64,000 nt of DNA from Nitrosomonadales bacterium. Lineage in GTDB: Bacteria > Pseudomonadota > Gammaproteobacteria > Burkholderiales > Gallionellaceae. Location: contig JACRNY010000001.1 of assembly GCA_016214695.1 (NCBI GenBank), positions 496,001-560,000 on the forward strand, written 5' to 3'. The notes below the pieces were generated by a model. That model ran no database searches, was not told the DNA's origin, and worked only from the letters and a program-made list of their open reading frames with translations. Every line of letters begins with the position of its first letter. The first letter of the stretch is position 1. Made by a program: the position numbers and the translations under genes. This document shows, piece after piece, positions 25,627 through 34,031 of this stretch.

Positions 25627-26690
25627 ATTTCTCGACCAATTACATCATTTTCCCGCCTAACAAGGCGCTGGAACGTGCCATAGCGAATTCGATCGGCATG
25701 CTGAGTGCAGAGGTGGCAGCAGCGGCTGCTCCGGATACCAAGGTTGCAGTGGCGGATAATTTTCGTTACGCACGGGGAAATTATGAGCAGCACCGTTTCA
25801 GTTCCAGGATTTTTGAGAGCTTACGCGAGTCCCTTGAAGCAGCGCTGGCAGACATTGCCGATGCAGGCGATCCTGCTGCAAAGATCAGTCGCGCCCGAGA
25901 GCCATTGGTCTGGGCGGAGACGCAGAACAATCTCGGCAACATCCTTGCCGCACTGGGGCAGCAGCGCAGAGATGCAACATTGTTTGAACGGGCCATCCTG
26001 TGTTTTGGCAATGCATTGGAGGAGTTCACTCAGGAAGGCTCTCCGCAGGAATGGGCGGCCACGCAATATAACCTTGGCACAGCCAATCAGGCGCTTGGCC
26101 GGCTACTTGAAACCACGCAGCCGTTGAAGATCGCGGTAGATGCCTACACCAATGCTTTGCTGGTCTGGACGCGAGAAAAGTCGCCGCAGGACTGGATGTA
26201 CACCATGCATCAGCTGGGGGGCACCTTGCATGCGTTCGGCAAACTGCTTAAAGGCAACCGTCAGTTTCAAAAGTCCGTTGTTGCCTACAAGAATGCCCTT
26301 GCCGTACTCGACGCCGATAATTACGCATTGGAGTTGACTGCCACCCATAACAATCGGGCCGTCACTTTGCATCATCAGGGCGAGTCGGAAGAAAACCCCG
26401 GCCGCTTAAAAGAAGCGATCAGTTCCTACGAATTGGCATTGACGGTCAGCATGGAGCAGCAGTTGCCAATCCATTTGGCAGTCATCTGCCGGGTGAACAA
26501 GGCGACAGCACAAAATGTACTGGCTCAATTGACCAATGACGCTGTGCTTGCAGAAGAAGTAGCCGATGAATTTGAAGTGATCCTGGAATGTTTTCCACAC
26601 GCGCTACAGCCACTTTGTTCGAAGCATTGCGAGGAACAGCGGGAAAAGGCGCAGGCTCAGCTAAAAGCGCTGAGCAGCAAGGTGGGCTGA
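25623..26690 (+). CDS. Tetratricopeptide-repeat protein of unknown role
   Basis: A 355-residue soluble helical protein with repeated TPR-like units, including WAETQNNLGNILAALGQQ, WAATQYNLGTANQALGRLL, WMYTMHQLGGTLHAFGKLL and ELTATHNNRAVTLHHQGE, spaced about 55-60 residues. This long-spaced pattern resembles TPRs found in Sel1/CHAT-associated proteins. No catalytic motif or signal peptide was seen. Translationally coupled to the SlyD-like gene, it probably acts as a binding scaffold with it. Confidence 0.8.
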   Translation: MNFSTNYIIFPPNKALERAIANSIGMLSAEVAAAAAPDTKVAVADNFRYARGNYEQHRFSSRIFESLRESLEAALADIADAGDPAAKISRAREPLVWAETQNNLGNILAALGQQRRDATLFERAILCFGNALEEFTQEGSPQEWAATQYNLGTANQALGRLLETTQPLKIAVDAYTNALLVWTREKSPQDWMYTMHQLGGTLHAFGKLLKGNRQFQKSVVAYKNALAVLDADNYALELTATHNNRAVTLHHQGESEENPGRLKEAISSYELALTVSMEQQLPIHLAVICRVNKATAQNVLAQLTNDAVLAEEVADEFEVILECFPHALQPLCSKHCEEQREKAQAQLKALSSKVG

Positions 26691-26703
26691 AAGGGAGTTG
26701 AGA

Positions 26704-27120
26704 TCAGATCCGCTCGGAAAGTTTATGTTCCACCTCAATGAATGAGCCGGTATCCGCCAGAAAACGAATCGTTCTGGCGCCAAAACCGACTTCCGGGCTG
26801 GATTCTGTCTTATCGATAGATAAAGTCAGCGCCACGCCCAACCTTGGAGACAGATTGTGGCTTTTACAGACTTCAACGATTTTTTCTTTAATGGGTTCCA
26901 GCTGTTTTACGATGATATCCGTCAAGGCAAATACATCCACCTCTCCCGATATTGTCTCCGTGGATAACTCCCAGGAACTGATAACCGGCTTATCCAGACC
27001 GCTGTATGCACCAGCAGCATTGACTGAGGTGGGCTCTATCCCAAGCAGGCGCGTGATGTCGTCGGGGTTGAAGTGATAACCCAGCAATGCAAAGTAAGCC
27101 CGTCCTTTATTCGATGCCAC
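26704..27120 (-). CDS. DUF4279-family protein
   Basis: A 138-residue soluble protein resembling the DUF4279 family (AYFALLGYHFNPDDITRLLGIEPTS at the start, SWELSTET, then IRFLADTGSFIEVEH at the end). The function of the family is not known; members often occur near toxin-immunity or stress genes. The start is GTG with GAGGAA upstream. It converges on the TPR gene with only 13 bp between them. Confidence 0.72.
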   Translation of the reverse strand: MASNKGRAYFALLGYHFNPDDITRLLGIEPTSVNAAGAYSGLDKPVISSWELSTETISGEVDVFALTDIIVKQLEPIKEKIVEVCKSHNLSPRLGVALTLSIDKTESSPEVGFGARTIRFLADTGSFIEVEHKLSERI

Positions 27121-27180
27121 GATAGTTTCCTCGTTGGTTAATTACCGGGCAGAGTATAACGTACAGAAAGAGGTGTTCTG

Positions 27181-27597
27181 TTGACATCTGAAACAACACA
27201 AGAAAAGAAAAGAAATCCCAATGATCCATGCCTGTTTTGCTCGGATCCGCACGGGGTATCGATACAGCATGAACTTGCTTACAGCGCTCGTGACTCATAC
27301 CCGGCGAGTCCGGGGCACGCCGTAATCATCCCGCGTCGGCATGTATCCAGTTTTTTCGACCTGACGCCGGAAGAAGTGGCTGCCTGTATGGATCTCATTA
27401 AAGAGGAAAAAAAACTCATTGACGAGGAATTCAATCCGGATGGCTACAATATCGGCGTCAATGTCGGACAGGCGGCGGGGCAAAGCATTTTCCATGTCCA
27501 TATCCACATCATCCCCCGCTACAAAGGAGACGTTGAGAACCCACAGGGGGGCGTGCGGCATGTGATTCCAAAGAAGGCACATTACACGCGTAAATAG
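27181..27597 (+). CDS. HIT-family nucleotide hydrolase
   Basis: A 138-residue histidine-triad protein: the FCSDP cysteine start, GHAVIIPRRHVSSFFDL and the catalytic HVHIHIIPRYKGD triad are clear. Such proteins cleave nucleotide-phosphate bonds (Ap4A- or AMP-conjugate-type substrates). The start is TTG with AGAGGTG upstream, and no in-frame ATG fits the conserved N-terminus. It is divergent from the DUF4279 gene. Confidence 0.88.
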   Translation: MTSETTQEKKRNPNDPCLFCSDPHGVSIQHELAYSARDSYPASPGHAVIIPRRHVSSFFDLTPEEVAACMDLIKEEKKLIDEEFNPDGYNIGVNVGQAAGQSIFHVHIHIIPRYKGDVENPQGGVRHVIPKKAHYTRK

Positions 27598-27603
27598 TAT
27601 AAT
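27598..27603 (+). promoter_or_regulatory. Possible -10 box before the 56-residue gene
   Basis: A perfect TATAAT starts one base after the HIT stop codon, about 90 bp before the small gene at 27693. No good -35 is seen at the usual distance. Confidence 0.3.
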
Positions 27604-27692
27604 TTCACCAGCAAGATGGGAGAGGTCGATATGCCTGTTTACATACTTCCCGTTTTCAACCACCGTTTTTTTTAACCGAAGGAGATAGCAGC

Positions 27693-27863
27693 ATGAGTGA
27701 TGACAAGAAGCCTTTCTGCCGCCCCAAAATTTCAGATGGCCACGCATTCCGCGTTACTACCCGTCAGAAAGAAATCGTCCCGGGACAGTTTTTTGTAGGC
27801 TATGAAACCATTTGGGAACCGGCCCAGAAAGAAGTGCCCTACAGCACTCCCAAGAAGCCCTGA
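27693..27863 (+). CDS. Small uncharacterised protein, 56 residues
   Basis: An open frame of 57 codons starting MSDDKKPFCRPKISDGHAF and ending PYSTPKKP. It has a strong ribosome site (GAAGGAGAT eight bases before ATG) and is followed by an intrinsic terminator, so it looks like a genuine small gene. The protein is basic and Pro-rich with one cysteine and no membrane segment. Function is unknown and no family was recognised. Confidence 0.65.
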   Translation: MSDDKKPFCRPKISDGHAFRVTTRQKEIVPGQFFVGYETIWEPAQKEVPYSTPKKP

Positions 27864-27886
27864 AGTAATCAGCAAGGAACAATCTG

Positions 27887-27926
27887 CCGCGCGAGCCTGT
27901 ATGGTCGCGCGGTTTTATTTTTTCGA
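27887..27926 (+). terminator. Intrinsic terminator after the small gene
   Basis: CCGCGCGA (27887-27894) pairs with TCGCGCGG (27905-27912), followed by TTTTATTTTTT. Confidence 0.8.
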
Positions 27927-28026
27927 GTTGCTTTGTGGTGCCCAGGATTGTCCCCAAGCGCGTCTCTCAAGCCAGCGACAAGTATGAGAACGACGGGCAG
28001 TGTAGCGACCAGCCCGCCGCAGAACC

Positions 28027-28788
28027 TTACTGCGTCACTTCTGCCGCGCGCTGCGGCTCCAGAAATCCACCCGCACGGAAAGTCAGTACCAGCGTGTCAC
28101 GATGACCGTTCTCTCCCGCCGGCTGGATCGGGGTGGATTCATGGATGACACGCTGGTCATCGAGCAGCAGCAACGTCCATTTCTCGGTCAAGGTGAAGCG
28201 CTGACCGTGCCTGCCGTTGAATTCGAAGATGCGACTCTCCCCGCCACGGATGTTCTCGCGCCCGGCGAACAGGATGGCGACGAAATCGGTGCCGTCGCGG
28301 TGTGCCCCTTCCGGCGTCGGGCGCCCGATGCCGCTGCTGGTGTCGATGCGGAATTGATGCGCTTCCACATACCAGGGCTGCACCCCTTTGACCTCTGAAC
28401 AGACCTGTGCGATGGACTGCAACAGCCTGGTGATCACCGGTTGCGCCACGAACTCCGGCTTCAACGGCTCGAACATGCGCAGCATGCCGCCGTGCAGGGC
28501 GTTGTATTCCAGCGGCTGGTAATGTGCGCGATGCGCCGCCTGTTTTATGTCCTTGCCGTCGACAATGAAACTGGCATGGCGGCGGCGGCGATAGCGTCCG
28601 CCGTCCTTGAGGAAGTTGTCCGGCGGCAGATCGTTCCAGTCCGCCTTCAGCGCGTCCAGCGCAGAAAGCGGCATATCCAGAAAGGTCGCCACTCCGGACG
28701 GGCTCAACACTCCGAAACCCTGGCTCTTCACGGCATCGGCAAGGTGGAAGGGATCGATATAGGTGGGAGAAAGATTGGCGGTAGTCAT
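28027..28788 (-). CDS. 2OG-Fe(II) dioxygenase family protein
   Basis: A 253-residue protein of the 2OG-Fe_Oxy_2 family. The metal-binding facial triad is visible as HRDGTDF (His and Asp) and the later VIHESTPI histidine, with the co-substrate arginine in TLVLTFRAG. Relatives hydroxylate free amino acids or act on sulfur-containing small molecules; the substrate is unknown here. It is divergent from the binding protein at 28998 with a 209-bp gap in which I see no clear promoter or operator. Confidence 0.82.
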   Translation of the reverse strand: MTTANLSPTYIDPFHLADAVKSQGFGVLSPSGVATFLDMPLSALDALKADWNDLPPDNFLKDGGRYRRRRHASFIVDGKDIKQAAHRAHYQPLEYNALHGGMLRMFEPLKPEFVAQPVITRLLQSIAQVCSEVKGVQPWYVEAHQFRIDTSSGIGRPTPEGAHRDGTDFVAILFAGRENIRGGESRIFEFNGRHGQRFTLTEKWTLLLLDDQRVIHESTPIQPAGENGHRDTLVLTFRAGGFLEPQRAAEVTQ

Positions 28789-28997
28789 AGCGGATAGGTC
28801 ATGTATTCAATACGCGCAACAGGCCGCTACTATAAACAACACGCGCCGCGGGCGCTCGGGTTCTTGCTTTGATTTGCGCAGGATGTTGCAGCAGTGCCGC
28901 CGCACCCAGGCCCGCACAATACAGTGGAAGGGGCTAGAATGTACCCGAAGCACTCCATCAATCGGACCCAATGAAAATAGCCGGATCGGGAGGAATA

Positions 28998-29879
28998 ATG
29001 AACACCACATCTCTGTCGCAAATCCACCGGGGCAGCGGCCGGCACGCGCTATCGCACCGCATGTCGCCATGGCTGACCATGCTGCTGGGTCTCCTGCTCA
29101 GCACCTGCGCCATGGCGGCGACCCAGACCTACACCTTCGCAGTCACCCCGCAATTCGAGCAGCGCAAGCTCATCGCCATCTGGATGCCCATCGTGGAAGA
29201 AGTAGAGAAGCGCACCGGCCTTTCCATCAAACTGACCTCGATGCTGTCGGTGCAGGAATTCGAAAAAGAACTCGCAAGATCCACCTTCGACTTCGTCTAC
29301 TGCAACCCCTACAACATCATCAAGTCGGTACCCGATCCCGGTTATATCCCGCTGGTGCGGGATCGCTCGCCCATGCGCGGCATCGTACTGGTGCGCAAGG
29401 ACAGTCTCTATACCAAGCTCTCCGATCTCGAAAAGAAGACCGTCGCCTTCCCCTCACCCAACGCGATCGGCGCCAGTCTGCTGGTGCGCGCCGATCTGGC
29501 ACGGCTGCACCGTGTGACCATCAACCCGATGTATGTGAAGACGCACAGCTCGGTCTATCTGCATGTGGTCAACGGCTTGGCGGATGCCGGCGGCGGGGTC
29601 GAGACGACCCTGCAGGAGCAGGAACCCGCCGTCCGTGATGCACTGCGTATCCTCTACACCACACGCGAGTTCCCCTCGCTACCTGTCGCCGCCAATCCTC
29701 GCGTGCCGAAATCGGACCGCGACAAGGTGCGCAAGGCATTGCTCGATCTGAGCATGACCAAGGAAGGCAGAGAGATGTTTGCGCGCGTGCCGATGCAAGA
29801 GCCGGTGGCGACCTCGCTGGAAGACTATGCGCCGATGCGCGCCTGGGGGCTGGAGTCTTTCTGGGTAGACAAATACTGA
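28998..29879 (+). CDS. PhnD-like periplasmic substrate-binding protein
   Basis: A 293-residue exported protein of the phosphate/phosphonate-binding (PhnD, PBP type 2) family. A signal segment (SPWLTMLLGLLLSTCAMAA) is followed by YTFAVTPQFEQRKLIAIWMPIVEEVEKRTG, FDFVYCNPYNII and VAFPSPNAIGASLLVRADL, all typical of PhnD-like folds. The ATG at 28998 has GGGAGGA upstream. No transporter genes follow; instead a membrane sensor kinase begins four bases after the stop, so it probably serves as a ligand-sensing component, as in TorT- or TtrB-like systems. Confidence 0.88.
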   Translation: MNTTSLSQIHRGSGRHALSHRMSPWLTMLLGLLLSTCAMAATQTYTFAVTPQFEQRKLIAIWMPIVEEVEKRTGLSIKLTSMLSVQEFEKELARSTFDFVYCNPYNIIKSVPDPGYIPLVRDRSPMRGIVLVRKDSLYTKLSDLEKKTVAFPSPNAIGASLLVRADLARLHRVTINPMYVKTHSSVYLHVVNGLADAGGGVETTLQEQEPAVRDALRILYTTREFPSLPVAANPRVPKSDRDKVRKALLDLSMTKEGREMFARVPMQEPVATSLEDYAPMRAWGLESFWVDKY

Positions 29880-29883
29880 GTCC

Positions 29884-31359
29884 ATGTCACTGCGCGCAAA
29901 ACTGCTGCTGCCGCTCGTCCTTATCGGCATCCTGATCTCCGGCTACCTGTCCGCCTTCTGGGTCCCGCGCACGCTGGCCGCGGACGAAGTCGCGCATCTC
30001 AGGGCTGTTGACCGGCATTTGAGCAGCGTGGCGGACAGTCTCGTTCCGCTCCTGCTGGGGAACCAGCTCGACATCCTGCACGGCAACCTCGATTCGCTGA
30101 AACAGGCCAATACAGACTGGCTCAGTATCCGACTGGTCAACGCCGAAGGCAAACAACTGTATCCACTGGCAACCGGGGTGGTATCACAGGAACCGCCCGC
30201 TCTTCCCGATTTGCGCAAAGTGGAAAAACCCATCCACTATCTGGGCGAACACCTCGGCACACTCACCATCCAGGTCGACCTGGCGCCTTCGCTGGCAAAC
30301 ACACGCAATGAAATCACCGAACTGACCTTGGTCCTGCTTGGCGTGCTGGCCGTGCTGATGCTCACCATCGTCACCACGGCGGAGATCATGGTCGGCAGAC
30401 CGGTTCGCCAACTGTCAGATGCCGCTTCGCGCCTGGCCCGGATGGATTTCGGAACGCCGCTGCCGAATGTCGGAACGGACGAGATCGGCGCGCTGGTCAA
30501 CAGCTTCTCGTCCATGCGTGACGATCTGCAAAGCAACCATGCCAGCCTGGTACAGGAGATCGCCGATCGCAAGGAAGCGGAGGAAGCGCTCAAGCAGCTG
30601 AACGAAACGCTTGAGCAGCGCGTCAGAGCCGAAGTCGCGGCGAACCGCGACAAGGATCACCTTCTCATCCAGCAGTCGCGTCTCGCCGCCATGGGCGAGA
30701 TGGTGCACAACATCGCGCACCAGTGGCGACAACCGCTGAATACGCTGGGACTCATCATCAGCAACATCGTGGACGACTTCCGTTTCAAGACCCTGACCGA
30801 AGAGACGCTGGAACGCGACGCGGCCAGCGCACGGCGGCTGCTCGAAAAGATGTCCGCCACCATCGACGATTTCCGCGACTTCTTCCGCCCGGACAGGGAG
30901 AAGTCGAGTTTCGACGTCGCCACAGCCGTGCGCGATGCCGTCTTCATCATTGAAGCTGCGCTGAAAAGCAACCATATCGATCTCGCGGTGGATGCGCCGC
31001 CGGGTCTGACCTCCAGCGGCTTCCCCAGCCAGTACGGCCAGGCAGTACTCAACCTGCTGGTCAATGCCAAGGAAGCGATCCAGGAAAACAGGGACTCCGA
31101 CGGCCGCATCCGCGTGGCGCTCAGACAGGAAGGCGGCGATGCCGTGCTGAGTGTGGAAGACAACGGCGGCGGCATCCCGGAAGACATTCTGCCGCGCTTG
31201 TTCGACCCCTATTTCACCACCAAGGACCAGGGTAGCGGCATCGGTTTGTACATGGCGAAAATGATAATTGAGCGTAATATGGAAGGCGGGATCAGCGCTG
31301 CCAATATCGAAAACGGCGCCCGTTTCACATTGCGGATCCCGCTGGAAAGAAATGCCTGA
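29884..31359 (+). CDS. Membrane sensor histidine kinase
   Basis: A 491-residue kinase with an N-terminal membrane segment (about 7-27), a periplasmic domain, a second segment (about 145-167), HAMP (RPVRQLSDAASRLARMDFG), a coiled coil (225-260) and an HWE/HisKA-type kinase core. The phospho-acceptor is the histidine in HNIAHQWRQPLNTLG; N box NLLVNAKEAIQEN and G boxes DNGGGIPEDILPRLFDPYFTT and GSGIGLYMAKMI follow. With the PhnD-like protein before it and a receiver/HD-GYP protein after it, this forms a complete sensing cascade. Confidence 0.92.
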   Translation: MSLRAKLLLPLVLIGILISGYLSAFWVPRTLAADEVAHLRAVDRHLSSVADSLVPLLLGNQLDILHGNLDSLKQANTDWLSIRLVNAEGKQLYPLATGVVSQEPPALPDLRKVEKPIHYLGEHLGTLTIQVDLAPSLANTRNEITELTLVLLGVLAVLMLTIVTTAEIMVGRPVRQLSDAASRLARMDFGTPLPNVGTDEIGALVNSFSSMRDDLQSNHASLVQEIADRKEAEEALKQLNETLEQRVRAEVAANRDKDHLLIQQSRLAAMGEMVHNIAHQWRQPLNTLGLIISNIVDDFRFKTLTEETLERDAASARRLLEKMSATIDDFRDFFRPDREKSSFDVATAVRDAVFIIEAALKSNHIDLAVDAPPGLTSSGFPSQYGQAVLNLLVNAKEAIQENRDSDGRIRVALRQEGGDAVLSVEDNGGGIPEDILPRLFDPYFTTKDQGSGIGLYMAKMIIERNMEGGISAANIENGARFTLRIPLERNA

Positions 31360-31373
31360 TCGAATCGGCCGTC

Positions 31374-32399
31374 ATGAGCGCAGATAACACCACCACACAG
31401 ATCGATTCCGGATTCCTGAAGACCTTGGCCGTACTCTATGTCGAGGACGACGATGAAATTCGCGAATTGCTGTCGCGCTTTTTGCGCCGCTGGATCGGCA
31501 CGCTGCATACCGCCACCAACGGACAGGAAGGCAGCGCGGCCTTCCTTGAACACAAACCCGATGTCGTGGTGACCGACATCAAGATGCCGGTGATGGATGG
31601 TCTGGAAATGGCTGCCGCCATCAAATCGTCAGCGCATGAAGTACCCATCATCGTGATCACCGCCTACAGCGAGCGCGACTACTTCATCCGCGCAATCGAG
31701 ATCGGCGTCGATCAGTACGTGACCAAGCCGGTCAATACCGACATCCTGCTCCATGCGATCTACAAGAGCGCAAGTCACCGCCTGCACCAGCAAGAGCTGG
31801 AAAAGGCCGAGAAGCTACTCATCGATTCGCTGGAGCAAACCATCGTCGTGCTATCGCGCGCCATCGAGATGCGCGACCCCTACACCGACGGTCACCAGAA
31901 GCGCGTTGCCCTGCTGGCAACGGCCGTTGCCAAAGAGATGGGTTTGCCGGACGGCACCATCAACGGCATCCGCCTCGGCAGCATGGTGCACGACGTCGGC
32001 AAGATACGGGTGCCATCGGAGGTGCTGAGTTGCCCGAGGAAACTGACCAGGACCGAGATGGATTTCATCAAGACCCACCCCGATTCAGGTTACGAGATAC
32101 TCAAGGACGCCACATTTCCCTGGCCGGTGGCGCGCATGGTGATCGAACACCACGAACGGCTGGATGGCACAGGCTATCCCAAGGGCCTCAAAGGCGAAGA
32201 GATATGCATCGAAGCGCGCATCATCGCCGTTGCCGACGTCGTCGAGGCGATGACCTCCTTCCGTCCTTATCGCCCAGCGCTGGGAATCGAGGCAGCGATT
32301 GCCGAGATCCGCAAAGGCCGCAGCACCATCTACGATCCCAGGGTCGTGGACTGCTGCATCCGCGCACTGGAAAGAGCCGAGCTCAAATTCTGGACCTGA
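31374..32399 (+). CDS. Response regulator with HD-GYP output (cyclic di-GMP phosphodiesterase)
   Basis: A 341-residue protein: receiver domain (YVEDDDEIRELLSRFL; phospho-acceptor in VVVTDIKMPVMDG; ITAYSERDYF; VTKPV) followed by an HD-GYP domain. The HD-GYP metal and motif residues are present: GSMVHDVGKIRVPSEVL, the second histidines MVIEHHERLDGTGYPKGLKG, and IIAVADVVEAMTS. Such proteins degrade cyclic di-GMP. It is the output partner of the preceding kinase, so ligand binding is expected to tune cyclic di-GMP. Confidence 0.92.
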   Translation: MSADNTTTQIDSGFLKTLAVLYVEDDDEIRELLSRFLRRWIGTLHTATNGQEGSAAFLEHKPDVVVTDIKMPVMDGLEMAAAIKSSAHEVPIIVITAYSERDYFIRAIEIGVDQYVTKPVNTDILLHAIYKSASHRLHQQELEKAEKLLIDSLEQTIVVLSRAIEMRDPYTDGHQKRVALLATAVAKEMGLPDGTINGIRLGSMVHDVGKIRVPSEVLSCPRKLTRTEMDFIKTHPDSGYEILKDATFPWPVARMVIEHHERLDGTGYPKGLKGEEICIEARIIAVADVVEAMTSFRPYRPALGIEAAIAEIRKGRSTIYDPRVVDCCIRALERAELKFWT

Positions 32400-32455
32400 G
32401 ACCATTGGCCGGCGACCCCTGGTAGCCGGACGAACTGTTCTCGCCAAATTAAACC

Positions 32456-32782
32456 ATGGCACGCAGAAATCACTACCACGTCTACGTCATCGAACTGTCG
32501 AAAGACGTGCTGCATGAAGGTCGCTTCAAACGCTGCAATCCCGACTACCTTCCCGGCAAGCCCTGCGTCTACGTCGGCATGACCGGACTAGACCCCGACG
32601 TGCGTTTCGACAAGCACAAGGCCGGCATCCAGGCGAACCGCTATGTCAGGGAATACGGCTTGCGATTGCTGCCCGACCTCTACGAGGGGTTCAACCCGAT
32701 GTCTTATGACGAGGCGTGCGAGAAAGAGGTAGAAGTGGGAATCGATCTGCGCGGAGCGGGGTTCGGGGTCTGGCAGGCCTGA
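32456..32782 (+). CDS. Small GIY-YIG-like protein
   Basis: A 108-residue basic protein whose N-terminus, HVYVIELS followed by PCVYVGMTGLDPDVRFDKHKAG, follows the spacing of the GIY-YIG nuclease core, with a downstream conserved glutamate region (EACEKEVEVGIDLRG). The catalytic arginine is plausible but the match is partial, so nuclease activity is uncertain. It follows the HD-GYP gene by 56 bp, probably without functional link. Confidence 0.6.
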   Translation: MARRNHYHVYVIELSKDVLHEGRFKRCNPDYLPGKPCVYVGMTGLDPDVRFDKHKAGIQANRYVREYGLRLLPDLYEGFNPMSYDEACEKEVEVGIDLRGAGFGVWQA

Positions 32783-32809
32783 TCAGGGCTGACTCGCTGA
32801 AAATATGAG

Positions 32810-32837
32810 GCTTATTGCATAAGCGGGAATTTGCCCG
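32810..32837. other. Palindromes upstream of the TusE-like gene
   Basis: GCTTAT-TGC-ATAAGC (32810-32824) overlaps a second stem, CGGG-AATTTG-CCCG (32824-32837). They lie before TTGACA-like sequence about 85 bp ahead of the TusE-like start. They could be an operator or a weak terminator of the preceding gene. Confidence 0.35.
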
Positions 32838-32930
32838 TATTAATAGTTGACAATGGCACTCAGTAGTTTGAAGATGTGCTCTCGGGTTGATCTTTTTCCA
32901 GATCACCCTCGTCAGCAGGAGGACGCTATC

Positions 32931-33296
32931 ATGCTCGACATCAACAAAGCCATCAGCAATCCCCTACGTTATGAAAGTGATCCGGAAGGCAATCTGTCCG
33001 ATCTGGCTCAATGGTCTCCCAACCACGCGAACCAGCTGGCAGATGCCAAGGGGCTAGTGCTCACAGACGAACATTGGGAAGTCATCTACTATCTGCGCGA
33101 ACGCTTTCGCGAGCACGGCAACGAAGATAATGCGCGGGATGTGTTGCGCGATCTGGAAAAGCGGTTCGGCGACGAACGCGGGCGCGCTTACCTGTATGAG
33201 CTGTTCCCGCTTGGTCCGGTGAGTCAAGCCAGCCAACTGGCCGGTTTGCCGCTACCACCACACTGTCACGACCTGTCTTTCGGCAGTGTGATGTAA
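32931..33296 (+). CDS. TusE/DsrC-family sulfur-relay protein
   Basis: A 121-residue DsrC/TusE-like protein. Core features are DLAQWSPNHANQLADAKGLVLTDEHWEVI, YYLRERFREHG and GPVSQASQLAGLPLPPHC. In DsrC two C-terminal cysteines occur (CysB in QAC, CysA penultimate). Here the QAC cysteine is serine, leaving one cysteine as in TusE, and nine residues (HDLSFGSVM) follow it instead of one. AGGAGG lies eight bases before the chosen ATG. It is probably a sulfur carrier or a regulatory relative; no dsrAB is in the window. Confidence 0.82.
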   Translation: MLDINKAISNPLRYESDPEGNLSDLAQWSPNHANQLADAKGLVLTDEHWEVIYYLRERFREHGNEDNARDVLRDLEKRFGDERGRAYLYELFPLGPVSQASQLAGLPLPPHCHDLSFGSVM

Positions 33297-33419
33297 TTCC
33301 GCCCGCCTGGCTGCTGCCCCCTCAGAGGTTCATGGTAGTCATCCAGGATGGCGGAAGCACGCTTGCGTCCGGTTTCGCCGAAATCGGAATGACAGTCATG
33401 AGGTCTGTTCGATTCAATG

Positions 33420-33806
33420 TCACGTCTGAGCCCAGGGCAAACCGTCGAAACGCCAGCCATTGTGGGAATTGCGGTGATGGTTGTCGTCGAGATCCCCCTC
33501 GAAACCGTGCGCCACATTGTAGATGTCCTTCATGCCGGCCTTCTCCAGCGCCTCGCCGGCATCAGCTGAGCGGCGACCGGAACGGCAGATGAGCACCACG
33601 GGGCGATTGACGCTGGAGGCTTTGCGCACCTTCGCAACAAAATGCGGGTCGATCTCCCAGTCCGGCCCGTCCACCCAAGGAATCAGTATGGATCCGCGTG
33701 GATGACCGACGAACATATGCTCCATCTCGCTGCGCACGTCGACGAAGACAGCCTCGGGGTTGGCTTGCAGGAAATCGTATGCCTCTTTGGGTTTGAGATG
33801 TTGCAT
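33420..33806 (-). CDS. Single-domain rhodanese (sulfurtransferase)
   Basis: A 128-residue rhodanese with the active-site loop ICRSGRRS, whose cysteine takes the persulfide, the VFVDVRSEMEHMFVGHPRG entrance motif and the WRFDGLPW end. It moves sulfane sulfur between donors and carriers such as TusA. In many sulfur oxidisers this gene sits directly with tusA-dsrE2; here it is 30 kb away and near the TusE-like gene. GGAGG precedes the ATG. Confidence 0.88.
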   Translation of the reverse strand: MQHLKPKEAYDFLQANPEAVFVDVRSEMEHMFVGHPRGSILIPWVDGPDWEIDPHFVAKVRKASSVNRPVVLICRSGRRSADAGEALEKAGMKDIYNVAHGFEGDLDDNHHRNSHNGWRFDGLPWAQT

Positions 33807-33847
33807 GGCTCCTCCTTGTCGTCTCGATGGCGGAGATTATAGCCCTG

Positions 33848-34008
33848 TCACTTACCGGCTAGTTCCTGCAATTTCTTCGGCTGGAGGATATGCCCGTCCA
33901 GATTGGCGGTTTTGAGCCTGCTGACGTAGGCCACCGCATTTCGCCTGCTTGCCGCACTCGACTGCCTCCAACAATACTGTCATGCCGCTGATGCCGCCGC
34001 CGAGGGTG
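33848..34008 (-). pseudogene. Possible decayed gene fragment
   Basis: The 225-bp gap between rhodanese and metallophosphoesterase shows coding-like sequence in two frames. From about 34008 the minus strand reads TLGGGISGMTVLLEAVECGK, then a different frame reads VAYVSRLKTANLDGHILQ and PKKLQELAGK to a stop at 33848. A single frameshift near 33935 would join them. The first part resembles an FAD-binding GGGISGM start. The original gene was not identified. Confidence 0.25.
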
Positions 34009-34031
34009 GTTGGTTGCGACGGGAGCGCCCA

